Part shown: piece by piece, positions 1 to 5,144 of the stretch
How positions within the stretch are numbered: position 1 is the stretch's first letter
Layout of the letters: each line of letters begins with the position of its first letter
NCBI GenBank assembly: GCA_003525525.1
Contig: DQED01000074.1
Location: 156-10,518 of the forward strand
Source of the DNA: Desulfovibrio sp.
GTDB taxonomy: Bacteria > Desulfobacterota > Desulfovibrionia > Desulfovibrionales > Desulfovibrionaceae
Direction of reading: 5' to 3'
Length of the DNA stretch: 10,363 bases
Program-made: the position numbers and the translations under genes
The notes under the pieces: generated by a model
The model's input: the letters and a program-made list of their open reading frames with translations, nothing else
The model's database searches: none
Told to the model about the DNA's origin: nothing

Positions 1-1351
1 CCGGCCGGCCGCCCTGGTCATGACCTCGGGCAACGCCGGAGGCGAGCCCATCTGCCTCGGCAACAGGGAAGCGCTCAAACGTCTCGGCGGCATCGCCGAC
101 ATTTTTTTGCTCCACAACCGCGACATCCTCATCCGCACCGACGATTCCGTGGTCCGGCCGCTGACGCGCGGCGAAGCGCCGGAGGGCGGCGACGCGCCGC
201 CGACGCTTTATTTGCGCCGCGCCCGGGGCTATGTCCCCTCGCCCGTGTCCCTGCCCGTGTCCGGGCCGTCGGTCGTGGGCCTGGGCCCCATGCTCAAGGC
301 CACGCTGTGCGTGAACAAGGGCCGCGACGCGTTCGTCAGCCAGCATGTCGGCGACTTGGAGAGCCTTGAAACCTTCGGTTTCTATCAGGAGACTCTTCAG
401 CATATGCTCGGCGTGCTGCGCGTGACGCCGACGGCCTGTGTGGCCGACCTGCACCCGGATTACCCGAGCACGCGCTTCGCCCTGGAGCAGGAGCGCTGGC
501 CGGTGCTGCGGCTCCAGCACCATGCGGCCCATATCTACGCGGTGCTGGCCGAGCACGGCCTGCGCGAACCGGTGCTGGGGCTGGCTCTGGACGGCACGGG
601 CCTTGGCGAGGACGGCACGCTCTGGGGCGGCGAAGGTCTGCTTGTCGATCCGCTGCGCCTTTGCCACGAGCGGCTCGCGCACTTTTCGCCCATGCGCCTG
701 CCCGGCGGTGACGCGGCCGTACGCGAACCCTGGCGCACGGCGCAGGCCTGCTTCGCCGCCCTTGGCGAGACGCCCGAAAATGCGCACGCCTGGCCCTGGA
801 TCGCGGGACAGGAGAGCGCCGTGACCCTGGTCGGGAACATGCTGGAAAAGGGATTCAACTGCCCCGTGACGACGAGTTGTGGCAGGCTGTTCGATGCCGT
901 GGCGGCGCTGCTCGGGCTTTGCCGGCGCATCGACTACGAGGGGCAGGCGGCCATCCTGCTGGAACGCGCGCAGGACAGGGCGGAACAAGGGGCCTATGCC
1001 TGTCCCGTGCTGGCCTGCGAAACGCCCGTGCGGCTGGATACGCTGGCGCTGTTCGCCCAGGCTGCGTCCGATGCGGCGCGCGGGGAGCCTGCGGGACGCG
1101 TGGCCCGGCGGTTCCATCTGGGGCTCGTCGCCGGCCTTGCCGGGCTCGCGCGGGAGCTTGCCGCGCGTACGGGCGTGCGGCACGTGGCCCTAAGCGGCGG
1201 CGTGTTGCAAAACAGGACGCTGGCGACGCTGTTGCCGGCGGCATTGCGACGCGCGGGGCTCACCCCGCTGTGCCACCGGTCGCTGCCGCCAAGCGACGGC
1301 GGGATCAGCCTCGGGCAAGCGTATTATGGCGTCTTGGCATCGCTCGTGTGA
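1..1351 (+). CDS. hypF: Carbamoyltransferase HypF, C-terminal part (5' truncated by window edge)
   Basis: HypF uses carbamoyl phosphate and ATP to make the thiocarbamate on HypE that becomes the cyanide ligands of the [NiFe]-hydrogenase active site; it is cytoplasmic. The reading frame is already open at base 2 and runs 449 complete codons to TGA at 1349-1351. Family members are about 750-780 residues, so roughly the last 60% is present and the acylphosphatase and zinc-finger regions lie upstream. Visible in order: the end of the YrdC-like domain (TSGN...GEP at 23-50, RTDDS near 137-151, RRARGYVPSPV near 215-247), then the Kae1-like carbamoyl-transfer domain with DLHPDYPSTR (about 446-475), metal-binding HHAAH (518-532), ALDGTGLGEDGTLWGGE (about 587-637), SCGRLFDAVAALLG (about 876-917), LSGGVLQNR (about 1190-1216) and a DGGISLGQA ending near 1320. 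These motifs make the family assignment secure. No intrinsic terminator follows immediately. Which hydrogenase it serves cannot be seen here. Confidence 0.96.
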   Translation, partial: RPAALVMTSGNAGGEPICLGNREALKRLGGIADIFLLHNRDILIRTDDSVVRPLTRGEAPEGGDAPPTLYLRRARGYVPSPVSLPVSGPSVVGLGPMLKATLCVNKGRDAFVSQHVGDLESLETFGFYQETLQHMLGVLRVTPTACVADLHPDYPSTRFALEQERWPVLRLQHHAAHIYAVLAEHGLREPVLGLALDGTGLGEDGTLWGGEGLLVDPLRLCHERLAHFSPMRLPGGDAAVREPWRTAQACFAALGETPENAHAWPWIAGQESAVTLVGNMLEKGFNCPVTTSCGRLFDAVAALLGLCRRIDYEGQAAILLERAQDRAEQGAYACPVLACETPVRLDTLALFAQAASDAARGEPAGRVARRFHLGLVAGLAGLARELAARTGVRHVALSGGVLQNRTLATLLPAALRRAGLTPLCHRSLPPSDGGISLGQAYYGVLASLV

Positions 1352-1356
1352 CATGT

Positions 1357-1378
1357 ATGCAAAAAAATGTATTTGCAT
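1357..1378. repeat. Inverted repeat just after hypF, possible operator
   Basis: ATGCAAA (1357-1363) and TTTGCAT (1372-1378) are perfect 7-bp arms around an 8-base AT-rich spacer, 22 bp in all, starting six bases after the hypF stop. The arms are too AT-rich and lack a following T-run, so this is not a usual terminator. Its size suits a dimeric helix-turn-helix repressor, and TTGACA lies 37 bases downstream. Operator function is inference. Confidence 0.35.
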
Positions 1379-1414
1379 TAATAAATATTGTCTATTTCAT
1401 TAGTAGAATATGTC

Positions 1415-1443
1415 TTGACACAGTCGGTTTTGCCACATAGGAA
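1415..1443 (+). promoter_or_regulatory. Possible sigma70 promoter with strong -35 and weak -10
   Basis: A perfect TTGACA (1415-1420) is followed after 17 bases by TAGGAA (1438-1443), which matches the -10 consensus at only three of six positions. The flanking DNA is AT-rich. Transcription would enter the hairpin-rich segment at 1446-1629, which has no clear coding sequence. Confidence 0.25.
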
Positions 1444-1445
1444 AC

Positions 1446-1629
1446 TGCGGCTGCACTTCAGGGAAGAAGGCACAGCCGCAACGAAGGGCCGACCAACAGC
1501 CTTTGCGGCAAAAACGGATCAGGGTGGCGTGACGGCTCCGCCTCCCGTCCCGGTGCCTGCTCGTCGGGAGACGATGGGAAGTTGTTGCGCGTTCTTCCGT
1601 TCATGCCCGCGGACATGAAATCCTTTTTT
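1446..1629 (+). ncRNA. Candidate structured RNA (hypothetical)
   Basis: This GC-rich block between AT-rich flanks contains a run of potential hairpins: TGCGGCTG/CAGCCGCA (1446-1453 with 1473-1480), a competing GCCGCAA/TTGCGGC pair (1475-1481 with 1503-1509), TCGTC/GACGA (1561-1574), GGAAG/CTTCC (1577-1598) and TTCATG/CATGAA (1600-1619), followed by six T's. The middle segment can pair with either neighbour, as in switching leaders. A possible promoter lies just upstream. It matches no RNA family I recognise, and could equally be the hypF 3' untranslated region or a degraded gene. Confidence 0.2.
1600..1629 (+). terminator. Weak intrinsic terminator-like hairpin with T-run
   Basis: TTCATG (1600-1605) pairs with CATGAA (1614-1619) around an 8-base loop, and TTTTTT follows at 1624-1629 after a 4-base gap. 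The stem is AU-rich and therefore weak, but this is the only hairpin plus T-run downstream of hypF, so it may end hypF readthrough or the candidate RNA above. Confidence 0.35.
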
Positions 1630-1724
1630 GTCAAGGTCATGAAAGCCCGCAAAGCACGTTGGGCGTGGCAACAGCCAGTCGCTGCGGCTTTGGCGGCTTG
1701 TGCAGATTGTTTTGTATATTTCTC

Positions 1725-1804
1725 ACACAACAGTATGTGTAATTATAAAATCAATACAATTTGCAAAGAAACGAGTTTGTATTTTTATGTAAGCACTGTT
1801 GTGT
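1725..1804. repeat. Spaced 10-bp inverted repeat in AT-rich control region
   Basis: ACACAACAGT (1725-1734) and ACTGTTGTGT (1795-1804) are perfect 10-bp inverted copies separated by 60 bases, with the right copy ending seven bases before a TGATATAAT extended -10. The left copy also lies in a smaller dyad (ACACA 1725-1729, TGTGT 1736-1740). The arrangement would suit paired regulator sites about 70 bp apart. It could also be the ends of a very small mobile element, although no target-site duplication was noticed. Confidence 0.4.
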
Positions 1805-1810
1805 CGTAAA

Positions 1811-1819
1811 TGATATAAT
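1811..1819 (+). promoter_or_regulatory. Extended -10 promoter for the first regulator
   Basis: TGATATAAT contains a perfect TATAAT (1814-1819) preceded by the TGN extension. The sequence 16-18 bases upstream is a poor -35, which is typical of extended -10 promoters. Transcription would start near 1826 and give a leader of about 170 bases that includes the large stem at 1912-1974. The right arm of the 1725-1804 repeat abuts the promoter, consistent with repression. Confidence 0.45.
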
Positions 1820-1911
1820 AAAGGCTCCAAAATATGACAAATATTTTAACAATGACTGTAGATTTTTTATTGCAAATTGCATAAAATGATGTTAGTTTAG
1901 TGCAAATATTG

Positions 1912-1974
1912 GCATATCGCACAAGCGAGAATGGATTGCAGTATATCGCAGCTCTCCGCTTGTGTGAGGTATGC
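1912..1974 (+). promoter_or_regulatory. Large dyad/stem-loop immediately upstream of the first regulator
   Basis: Bases 1912-1918 pair with 1968-1974 (seven pairs, one G-U). After a small internal loop, 1920-1930 pair with 1953-1964 (eleven pairs, one bulged C at 1956), leaving a 22-base loop. The structure ends 14 bases before the Shine-Dalgarno sequence GGAGG (1989-1993). It may be a leader RNA structure controlling the regulator, or a DNA dyad with two half-sites (CACAAGCG and CGCTTGTG, centres 37 bp apart) for autoregulation. The pairing is directly visible; the function is inferred. Confidence 0.5.
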
Positions 1975-1997
1975 AATCAAAGAGCGACGGAGGATTC

Positions 1998-2696
1998 ATG
2001 ACCGAAACCATTTTACAGGAAAATCCCAACCGTTTCGATGATGCGTTCGAACGCATCAAGAAGTCCACTGGCATGCGGACCCAGGTAGAAATCGCCAAGA
2101 TGCTCGATATCCGCCAGTCCAGTATTTCCGATGCCAAGCGCCGCCAGTCGATCCCGGACAGTTGGCTCATCAAATTGTATCAGATATACAACCTTAATCC
2201 GAACTGGATCATCGACGGCGAAGACCCGCAGTTCCTCGGCGAACAGCGCGGCGGCGCCCTGCAGGTCCGGGAAGCCGGCGATGCCTACGGACGCAAGCCC
2301 AAGCACTACCAGATGCCCGTGAGCGCCATGTCCGTCGAGGACCAGAACGAATCGGGCTGGAAAGAAAACAACATCGAAACCGTCACGGTGCCGGAGCAGT
2401 TCCATCGTCCCTCCCTGCTCGTCGTGCGCATGGACGAAAACGACATGGAGCCGCTTATCGCCCGCGGCGCTTATGTCGGCATCGACAAGGACCGACGCAC
2501 CATCCGCTCCGGCGCCATATACGCACTCGACATGCCTGTGGAAGGCCTCGTCATCAAGCGCCTGCTCCATGACGCCGAAAACGCCCGTTTCATCCTGCGT
2601 TCGGACAACTCCGCCTACACCGACCAGACCATTGCCGCCGAGACGGCCGTCGAACGCGTCATCGGCCGCGTGGCCTGGGTCTTTCAGGAAATCTGA
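1998..2696 (+). CDS. CI-like regulator 1: HTH plus S24-fold domain, catalytic Ser replaced by Asp
   Basis: Predicted cytoplasmic DNA-binding regulator of 232 residues. Residues 13-77 fit the phage CI-type helix-turn-helix family (EIAKMLDIRQSSIS at 31-44, then an SIPDSWL...NPNWIIDGEDP segment). A linker precedes a LexA/CI-like S24 domain (about 138-232) containing MDENDMEP (145-152), GAYVGID and GLVIKRL (183-189), ending GRVAWVFQEI. Where cleavable relatives carry the catalytic serine (SMEP) this protein has Asp149; the lysine is kept as Lys187. RecA-stimulated self-cleavage is therefore unlikely. I chose ATG 1998, with GGAGG four bases upstream; an in-frame ATG at 1971 has GAGG only one base away. 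It is the first of three paralogs, with 235 bases to the next. Its target and inducing signal are unknown. Confidence 0.88.
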   Translation: MTETILQENPNRFDDAFERIKKSTGMRTQVEIAKMLDIRQSSISDAKRRQSIPDSWLIKLYQIYNLNPNWIIDGEDPQFLGEQRGGALQVREAGDAYGRKPKHYQMPVSAMSVEDQNESGWKENNIETVTVPEQFHRPSLLVVRMDENDMEPLIARGAYVGIDKDRRTIRSGAIYALDMPVEGLVIKRLLHDAENARFILRSDNSAYTDQTIAAETAVERVIGRVAWVFQEI

Positions 2697-2707
2697 CCTT
2701 TCTTTCT

Positions 2708-2747
2708 CCCCGCAGGAGGCGTATTGGCCGCGCCTCCCCGCGCGGGG
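2708..2747. terminator. GC-rich two-part hairpin after regulator 1
   Basis: GGAGGCG (2715-2721) pairs with CGCCTCC (2731-2737), and the outer CCCCGC (2708-2713) can pair with GCGGGG (2742-2747). The right side also contains a self-complementary CCCCGCGCGGGG (2736-2747). It starts 12 bases after the stop codon, so it may end transcription or protect the mRNA 3' end. There is no T-run on either strand, so it is not a standard intrinsic terminator. Confidence 0.4.
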
Positions 2748-2819
2748 AAATGATCGTGCGGTATTTTCAAATCGTATTGTATTGCATTTTTGGCGGACCT
2801 CATCCCTGCAGTTGCCGCG

Positions 2820-2848
2820 TTGACGCACGCTTCAATTCGTTGTATATT
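2820..2848 (+). promoter_or_regulatory. Sigma70-type promoter of regulator 2
   Basis: TTGACG (2820-2825) and TATATT (2843-2848) each match the consensus at five of six positions and are spaced exactly 17 bases apart. The start of transcription would be near 2855, leaving a leader of about 77 bases before the GTG at 2932. A TGTATGCA motif at 2849-2856 covers the predicted start point and resembles the ATGCA-type motifs near 1357 and 1971. A 10-bp direct repeat, TGCCGCGTTG, brackets the region (2813-2822 and 2911-2920). Confidence 0.65.
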
Positions 2849-2931
2849 GTATGCAGAGTCGTTGCGGAGTCTTGAGCTTTTATAGATACACTTATTCTTT
2901 TTTTCTGAAATGCCGCGTTGCAGGAGGCCAC

Positions 2932-3603
2932 GTGAAGCCGGACGCTTTTGAAGACGCCTATGCCAGGATTCAAGCGGCCACGAAGACACGTACCCAGACG
3001 GAGATCGCCGATCTCCTGGGCATCAAGCAATCCAGCATCTCCGACGCGAAGAAAAAGAACACCATTCCTGACGGCTGGCTCCTCACGTTGTACCGCTCCC
3101 TTGGCCTGGAACCGGATTGGGTTCTCTACGGCCAGGAACCCGTCTCGCGCCGCGAGGGATTCGCCCTCGGCGCGGTCGTGCGCGAACCCCTCGGCGGCTA
3201 TGCCGGCGCTCCGTCCAAAGCCACTGTCTACGCCATGCGCCAGACGGATCCGGAAACCGGATGCTGGCTGCGTGAAGCCCTGGAATCCATTCCCCTCTTC
3301 GACACGCTCAAACGGCCCAATCTGCTCGTCGTCAAGATGGACTCCGCCGGCATGGAACCCACCATCCGGCGCGACGCCTATGTCGGCATCGACTGTGACG
3401 ACGTTCGCATGCGCAGCGGCGAAGTCTACGCCATGGACATCCCGGGCGAGGGACTCGTCATCAAGCGCGTCATCCGCGACCTCGAAGCCAAGCGCCTGAC
3501 CCTGCTCGCCGACAATCCCTCCCATCATGCGCAGAATTTCTCCCTGGAGCACCCCGGAATCACACCCGTCGGCCGCGCCGTCTGGATCATCCAGGAAATC
3601 TGA
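2932..3603 (+). CDS. CI-like regulator 2: HTH plus S24-fold domain, catalytic Ser replaced by Gly
   Basis: Paralog of regulator 1, 223 residues from GTG 2932, with AGGAGG at 2922-2927. An upstream in-frame ATG at 2851 lies before the predicted transcription start and is unlikely. Residues 6-70 form the CI-type HTH domain; QSSISDAK at 33-40 is identical to regulator 1 and is followed by a similar TIPDGWL. The S24-like domain (about 129-223) has MDSAGMEP (136-143), DAYVGID, GEGLVIKRV (172-180) and ends GRAVWIIQEI. Gly140 occupies the catalytic serine position and Lys178 is retained, so self-cleavage is not expected. It has its own promoter, and a possible terminator follows. Similar recognition helices suggest overlapping targets with regulator 1, and the matching C-terminal domain would allow heterodimers; both are inferences. 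Confidence 0.88.
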   Translation: MKPDAFEDAYARIQAATKTRTQTEIADLLGIKQSSISDAKKKNTIPDGWLLTLYRSLGLEPDWVLYGQEPVSRREGFALGAVVREPLGGYAGAPSKATVYAMRQTDPETGCWLREALESIPLFDTLKRPNLLVVKMDSAGMEPTIRRDAYVGIDCDDVRMRSGEVYAMDIPGEGLVIKRVIRDLEAKRLTLLADNPSHHAQNFSLEHPGITPVGRAVWIIQEI

Positions 3604-3605
3604 AC

Positions 3606-3636
3606 AAACGCCGGTTTCCGCTCCGGGCGTTTCCTT
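3606..3636 (+). terminator. Possible intrinsic terminator of regulator 2
   Basis: AAACGCC (3606-3612) pairs perfectly with GGCGTTT (3626-3632) three bases after the stop codon. The T's at the end of the stem and the following CCTT give a short, interrupted T-rich tail. The position supports termination; the tail is weak. Confidence 0.45.
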
Positions 3637-3706
3637 GCCAGCTTCGCCCCGCCGGCTTCCTTCCCCTCGCCCTCCTCGAGCCTGCGCTCGCGTTCGAGCC
3701 CCATAA

Positions 3707-3743
3707 ATTATTTCATGAAATAATATTTACATATATATAAAAT
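3707..3743 (+). promoter_or_regulatory. 18-bp perfect palindrome overlapping a promoter, likely operator of regulator 3
   Basis: ATTATTTCATGAAATAAT (3707-3724) is a perfect palindrome in an AT-rich island between GC-rich flanks. A plausible -10 (TATAAA at 3736-3741, or TAAAAT at 3738-3743) lies downstream, and the corresponding -35 region falls inside the palindrome with poor consensus. A repressor dimer bound here would block RNA polymerase. Regulators 1-3 are the obvious candidates, but binding is inferred. Confidence 0.6.
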
Positions 3744-3755
3744 AGAACTATTGAT

Positions 3756-3777
3756 ATGCGGACTCGGGAGTTCGCAT
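3756..3777 (+). promoter_or_regulatory. Hairpin enclosing the RBS and start codon of regulator 3
   Basis: ATGCGGAC (3756-3763) can pair over all eight positions (one G-U) with GTTCGCAT (3770-3777), whose last two bases are the first two of the start codon ATG 3776-3778. The six-base loop carries most of the Shine-Dalgarno GGGAG (3766-3770). In RNA this could limit translation initiation. In DNA it is a 7-of-8 dyad and could be an operator. Confidence 0.45.
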
Positions 3778-4408
3778 GGAACAATACGCACACACCTCCC
3801 TGCTGGCGCGCCTGCAACTCGCCCTCGAAGCCAAGGGCGAAAACAAGGCGGCCCGACGGCTGCTCGTGGCGACAGGGTATTATGCGGATGACGACGCAGC
3901 AGGGATCACGTCGCTGGTCATGCGACACTGCCGGGAATACGGCATCGATCCCCGGGAGGTGCTGGGAGACGGCGCGCCGCAGTGCCCGCCGCGCATCGTC
4001 ATGACGCCGGTCTTCACCATGGCCGCCACCCATCCGCGCACGGGCCGCTGGCGGCTTGCCGAGGTCGAACGTATCGCCCTGTCCGCGCGCCTGCTCGGCC
4101 CCACGTGTTTCGTCACCCGCATGGACGACCGCGCCCTGGAACCGCGCATCCGCCAGGGCGCCTACCTCGTCGTGGATACGGCCCAGGAACTGCCGCCGTC
4201 AGGCGTTCGCGCCGGGGAGCAAGGCGTGCCTTTCGCCCTGGATCTTTCCGGGGAGGGACTCGTCGTGCGCCTGACCAGCTACGATCACTGCCGCGACTGC
4301 TTCGAACTGACGGCGCTCGACAGCGCCCAGCCGCCCCGCACCGTGCCGCGCGAAACCGCCGGCTGCCGCGTGGTCGGCCGCGTGGTCTGGGTGGCGCAGG
4401 AACTCTGA
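3776..4408 (+). CDS. CI-like regulator 3: S24-fold protein with degenerate HTH and no catalytic residues
   Basis: Third paralog, 210 residues, ATG 3776 with GGGAG five bases upstream. The C-terminal half (about 109-210) clearly matches its neighbours: TRMDDRALEP (114-123), IRQGAYLVVD (125-134), LSGEGLVVRL (157-166) and the ending GRVVWVAQEL. The middle TGRW near residue 90 also matches the TG.W of regulator 2. The catalytic serine position is Ala120 and the lysine position is Arg165, so it cannot self-cleave by the known mechanism. Residues 9-68 align only loosely with the CI-type HTH; the recognition-helix segment is replaced by a short acidic stretch (ADDDAAG at 37-43). It may bind DNA poorly and act through heterodimers with regulators 1 and 2. 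It converges on the rhomboid gene with a 10-base gap, so no separate terminator fits between them. Confidence 0.8.
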   Translation: MEQYAHTSLLARLQLALEAKGENKAARRLLVATGYYADDDAAGITSLVMRHCREYGIDPREVLGDGAPQCPPRIVMTPVFTMAATHPRTGRWRLAEVERIALSARLLGPTCFVTRMDDRALEPRIRQGAYLVVDTAQELPPSGVRAGEQGVPFALDLSGEGLVVRLTSYDHCRDCFELTALDSAQPPRTVPRETAGCRVVGRVVWVAQEL

Positions 4409-4418
4409 GCCGAAATCC

Positions 4419-5144
4419 CTATTCCCCGCGGTCGTAACGCCGGTTTCGCGGATCGAAGCAGAACTGGCAGCCCCTGGGCAGAAACCAGCGCACGAGGACA
4501 AGCCCCGCCACGAACCCGCCGGCATGGGCCCAGAACGCCACGCTGGCGGCGTCTCCTCCCGCGACCTTGCCCGAAAGCCCGGAAAGCAGCTGGACGAAAA
4601 ACCAGATGCCCAAAAAGACCACGGCCGGCAGTTCGATGATCCAGGGGATGATGATGATCGGGATGAGCGTCACGACCCTGGCCCGGGGAAAAAGCCGGAA
4701 ATACGCGCCCATGACCCCGGCGATGGCTCCGGACGCGCCGATCACCGGCGCCACGGCGTTCCAGTTGAAAAGAATGTGCGTCCAGGCGGCGACGAGCCCG
4801 CACAAGAGGTAGAACACGGTGAAGCGCAAGGGGCCGAGCGCCTCTTCCACGTTGTCGGCAAAAATCCACAAGACCCACATGTTGAGCAGGAAATGCAGCC
4901 AGCCGCCGTGCAGGAACATGTAGGTGACCATGGACTCGTAGCCGCCCTCGGGATAGCCCATGGCCGCCGCGTAGGCCGGATCGGTGTAGCGCGCCGGCAC
5001 CACTCCATAGATATGCTGAAATTCAAATAGGATACTGTCAGGAAGAAGCTGCTCGAAAAGAAAAAGCAGAGAGCACAGCCCGATGATGGTCCAGGTCACG
5101 AGAGGCCGACGCGTGCGCGGCACATTGTCGCGAAGGGGTATCAC
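4419..5144 (-). CDS. Rhomboid family intramembrane serine protease
   Basis: Predicted inner-membrane protease of 241 residues that cleaves transmembrane segments of other proteins; its substrates are unknown. It begins IPLRDNVPRTRRP, a cytoplasmic leader common in bacterial rhomboids, followed by hydrophobic segments near 16-34, 72-95, 106-126, 131-149, 157-188 and 200-222. The catalytic dyad is Ser138 in GASGAIAG and His207 in FWAHAGGFVAG; His84 and Asn88 (HFLLN) match the HxxxN oxyanion motif. The tail after the last membrane segment is short and basic with a Cys pair (226, 229). I chose GTG 5144 because homology starts there, GGAG lies seven bases upstream, and it overlaps the stop of the upstream RluD-CoaE gene as GTGA, which points to translational coupling. 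The frame stays open further upstream, but that part is antisense-like shadow of coaE. Confidence 0.92.
   Translation of the reverse strand: MIPLRDNVPRTRRPLVTWTIIGLCSLLFLFEQLLPDSILFEFQHIYGVVPARYTDPAYAAAMGYPEGGYESMVTYMFLHGGWLHFLLNMWVLWIFADNVEEALGPLRFTVFYLLCGLVAAWTHILFNWNAVAPVIGASGAIAGVMGAYFRLFPRARVVTLIPIIIIPWIIELPAVVFLGIWFFVQLLSGLSGKVAGGDAASVAFWAHAGGFVAGLVLVRWFLPRGCQFCFDPRNRRYDRGE

Larger units (their letters stand above)
1352..1997. other. 646-base gene-free stretch between hypF and the first regulator
   Basis: No convincing protein gene is seen on either strand. The stretch has three parts. Bases 1352-1440 are AT-rich and carry an ATGCAAA/TTTGCAT inverted repeat and a TTGACA hexamer. Bases 1441-1700 return to high GC and are full of short hairpins, with one T-run at 1624-1629. 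Bases 1701-1997 are strongly AT-rich and hold a 10-bp inverted repeat, an extended -10 promoter and a large dyad just before the regulator's ribosome binding site. The small open frames here lack good ribosome binding sites or recognisable products. Confidence 0.7.

Noticed and set aside
1458..1730. Open frame of 90 codons on the minus strand in the hypF-regulator gap
   Set aside because: It has no convincing ribosome binding site and no recognisable domain. A decayed gene or dispersed sequence cannot be excluded without a search.
1582..1809. Open frame of 75 codons on the + strand in the same gap
   Set aside because: It crosses an abrupt change from GC-rich to AT-rich DNA, passes through the terminator-like hairpin and has no good ribosome binding site.
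2851..2931. Upstream ATG start for regulator 2
   Set aside because: It sits between the -10 (2843-2848) and the expected transcription start, and lacks a Shine-Dalgarno. GTG 2932 has AGGAGG and begins at the conserved HTH domain.
2013..3552. Long minus-strand open frames opposite regulators 1 and 2 (271 and 250 codons)
   Set aside because: They mirror the sense genes codon for codon and have no motifs. The sense frames have clear HTH and S24 signatures and ribosome binding sites.
1998..4408. The regulator cluster as part of a prophage or genomic island
   Set aside because: No integrase, structural, lysis or replication genes, no tRNA and no attachment repeats are seen. Base composition of the coding parts resembles the neighbours.
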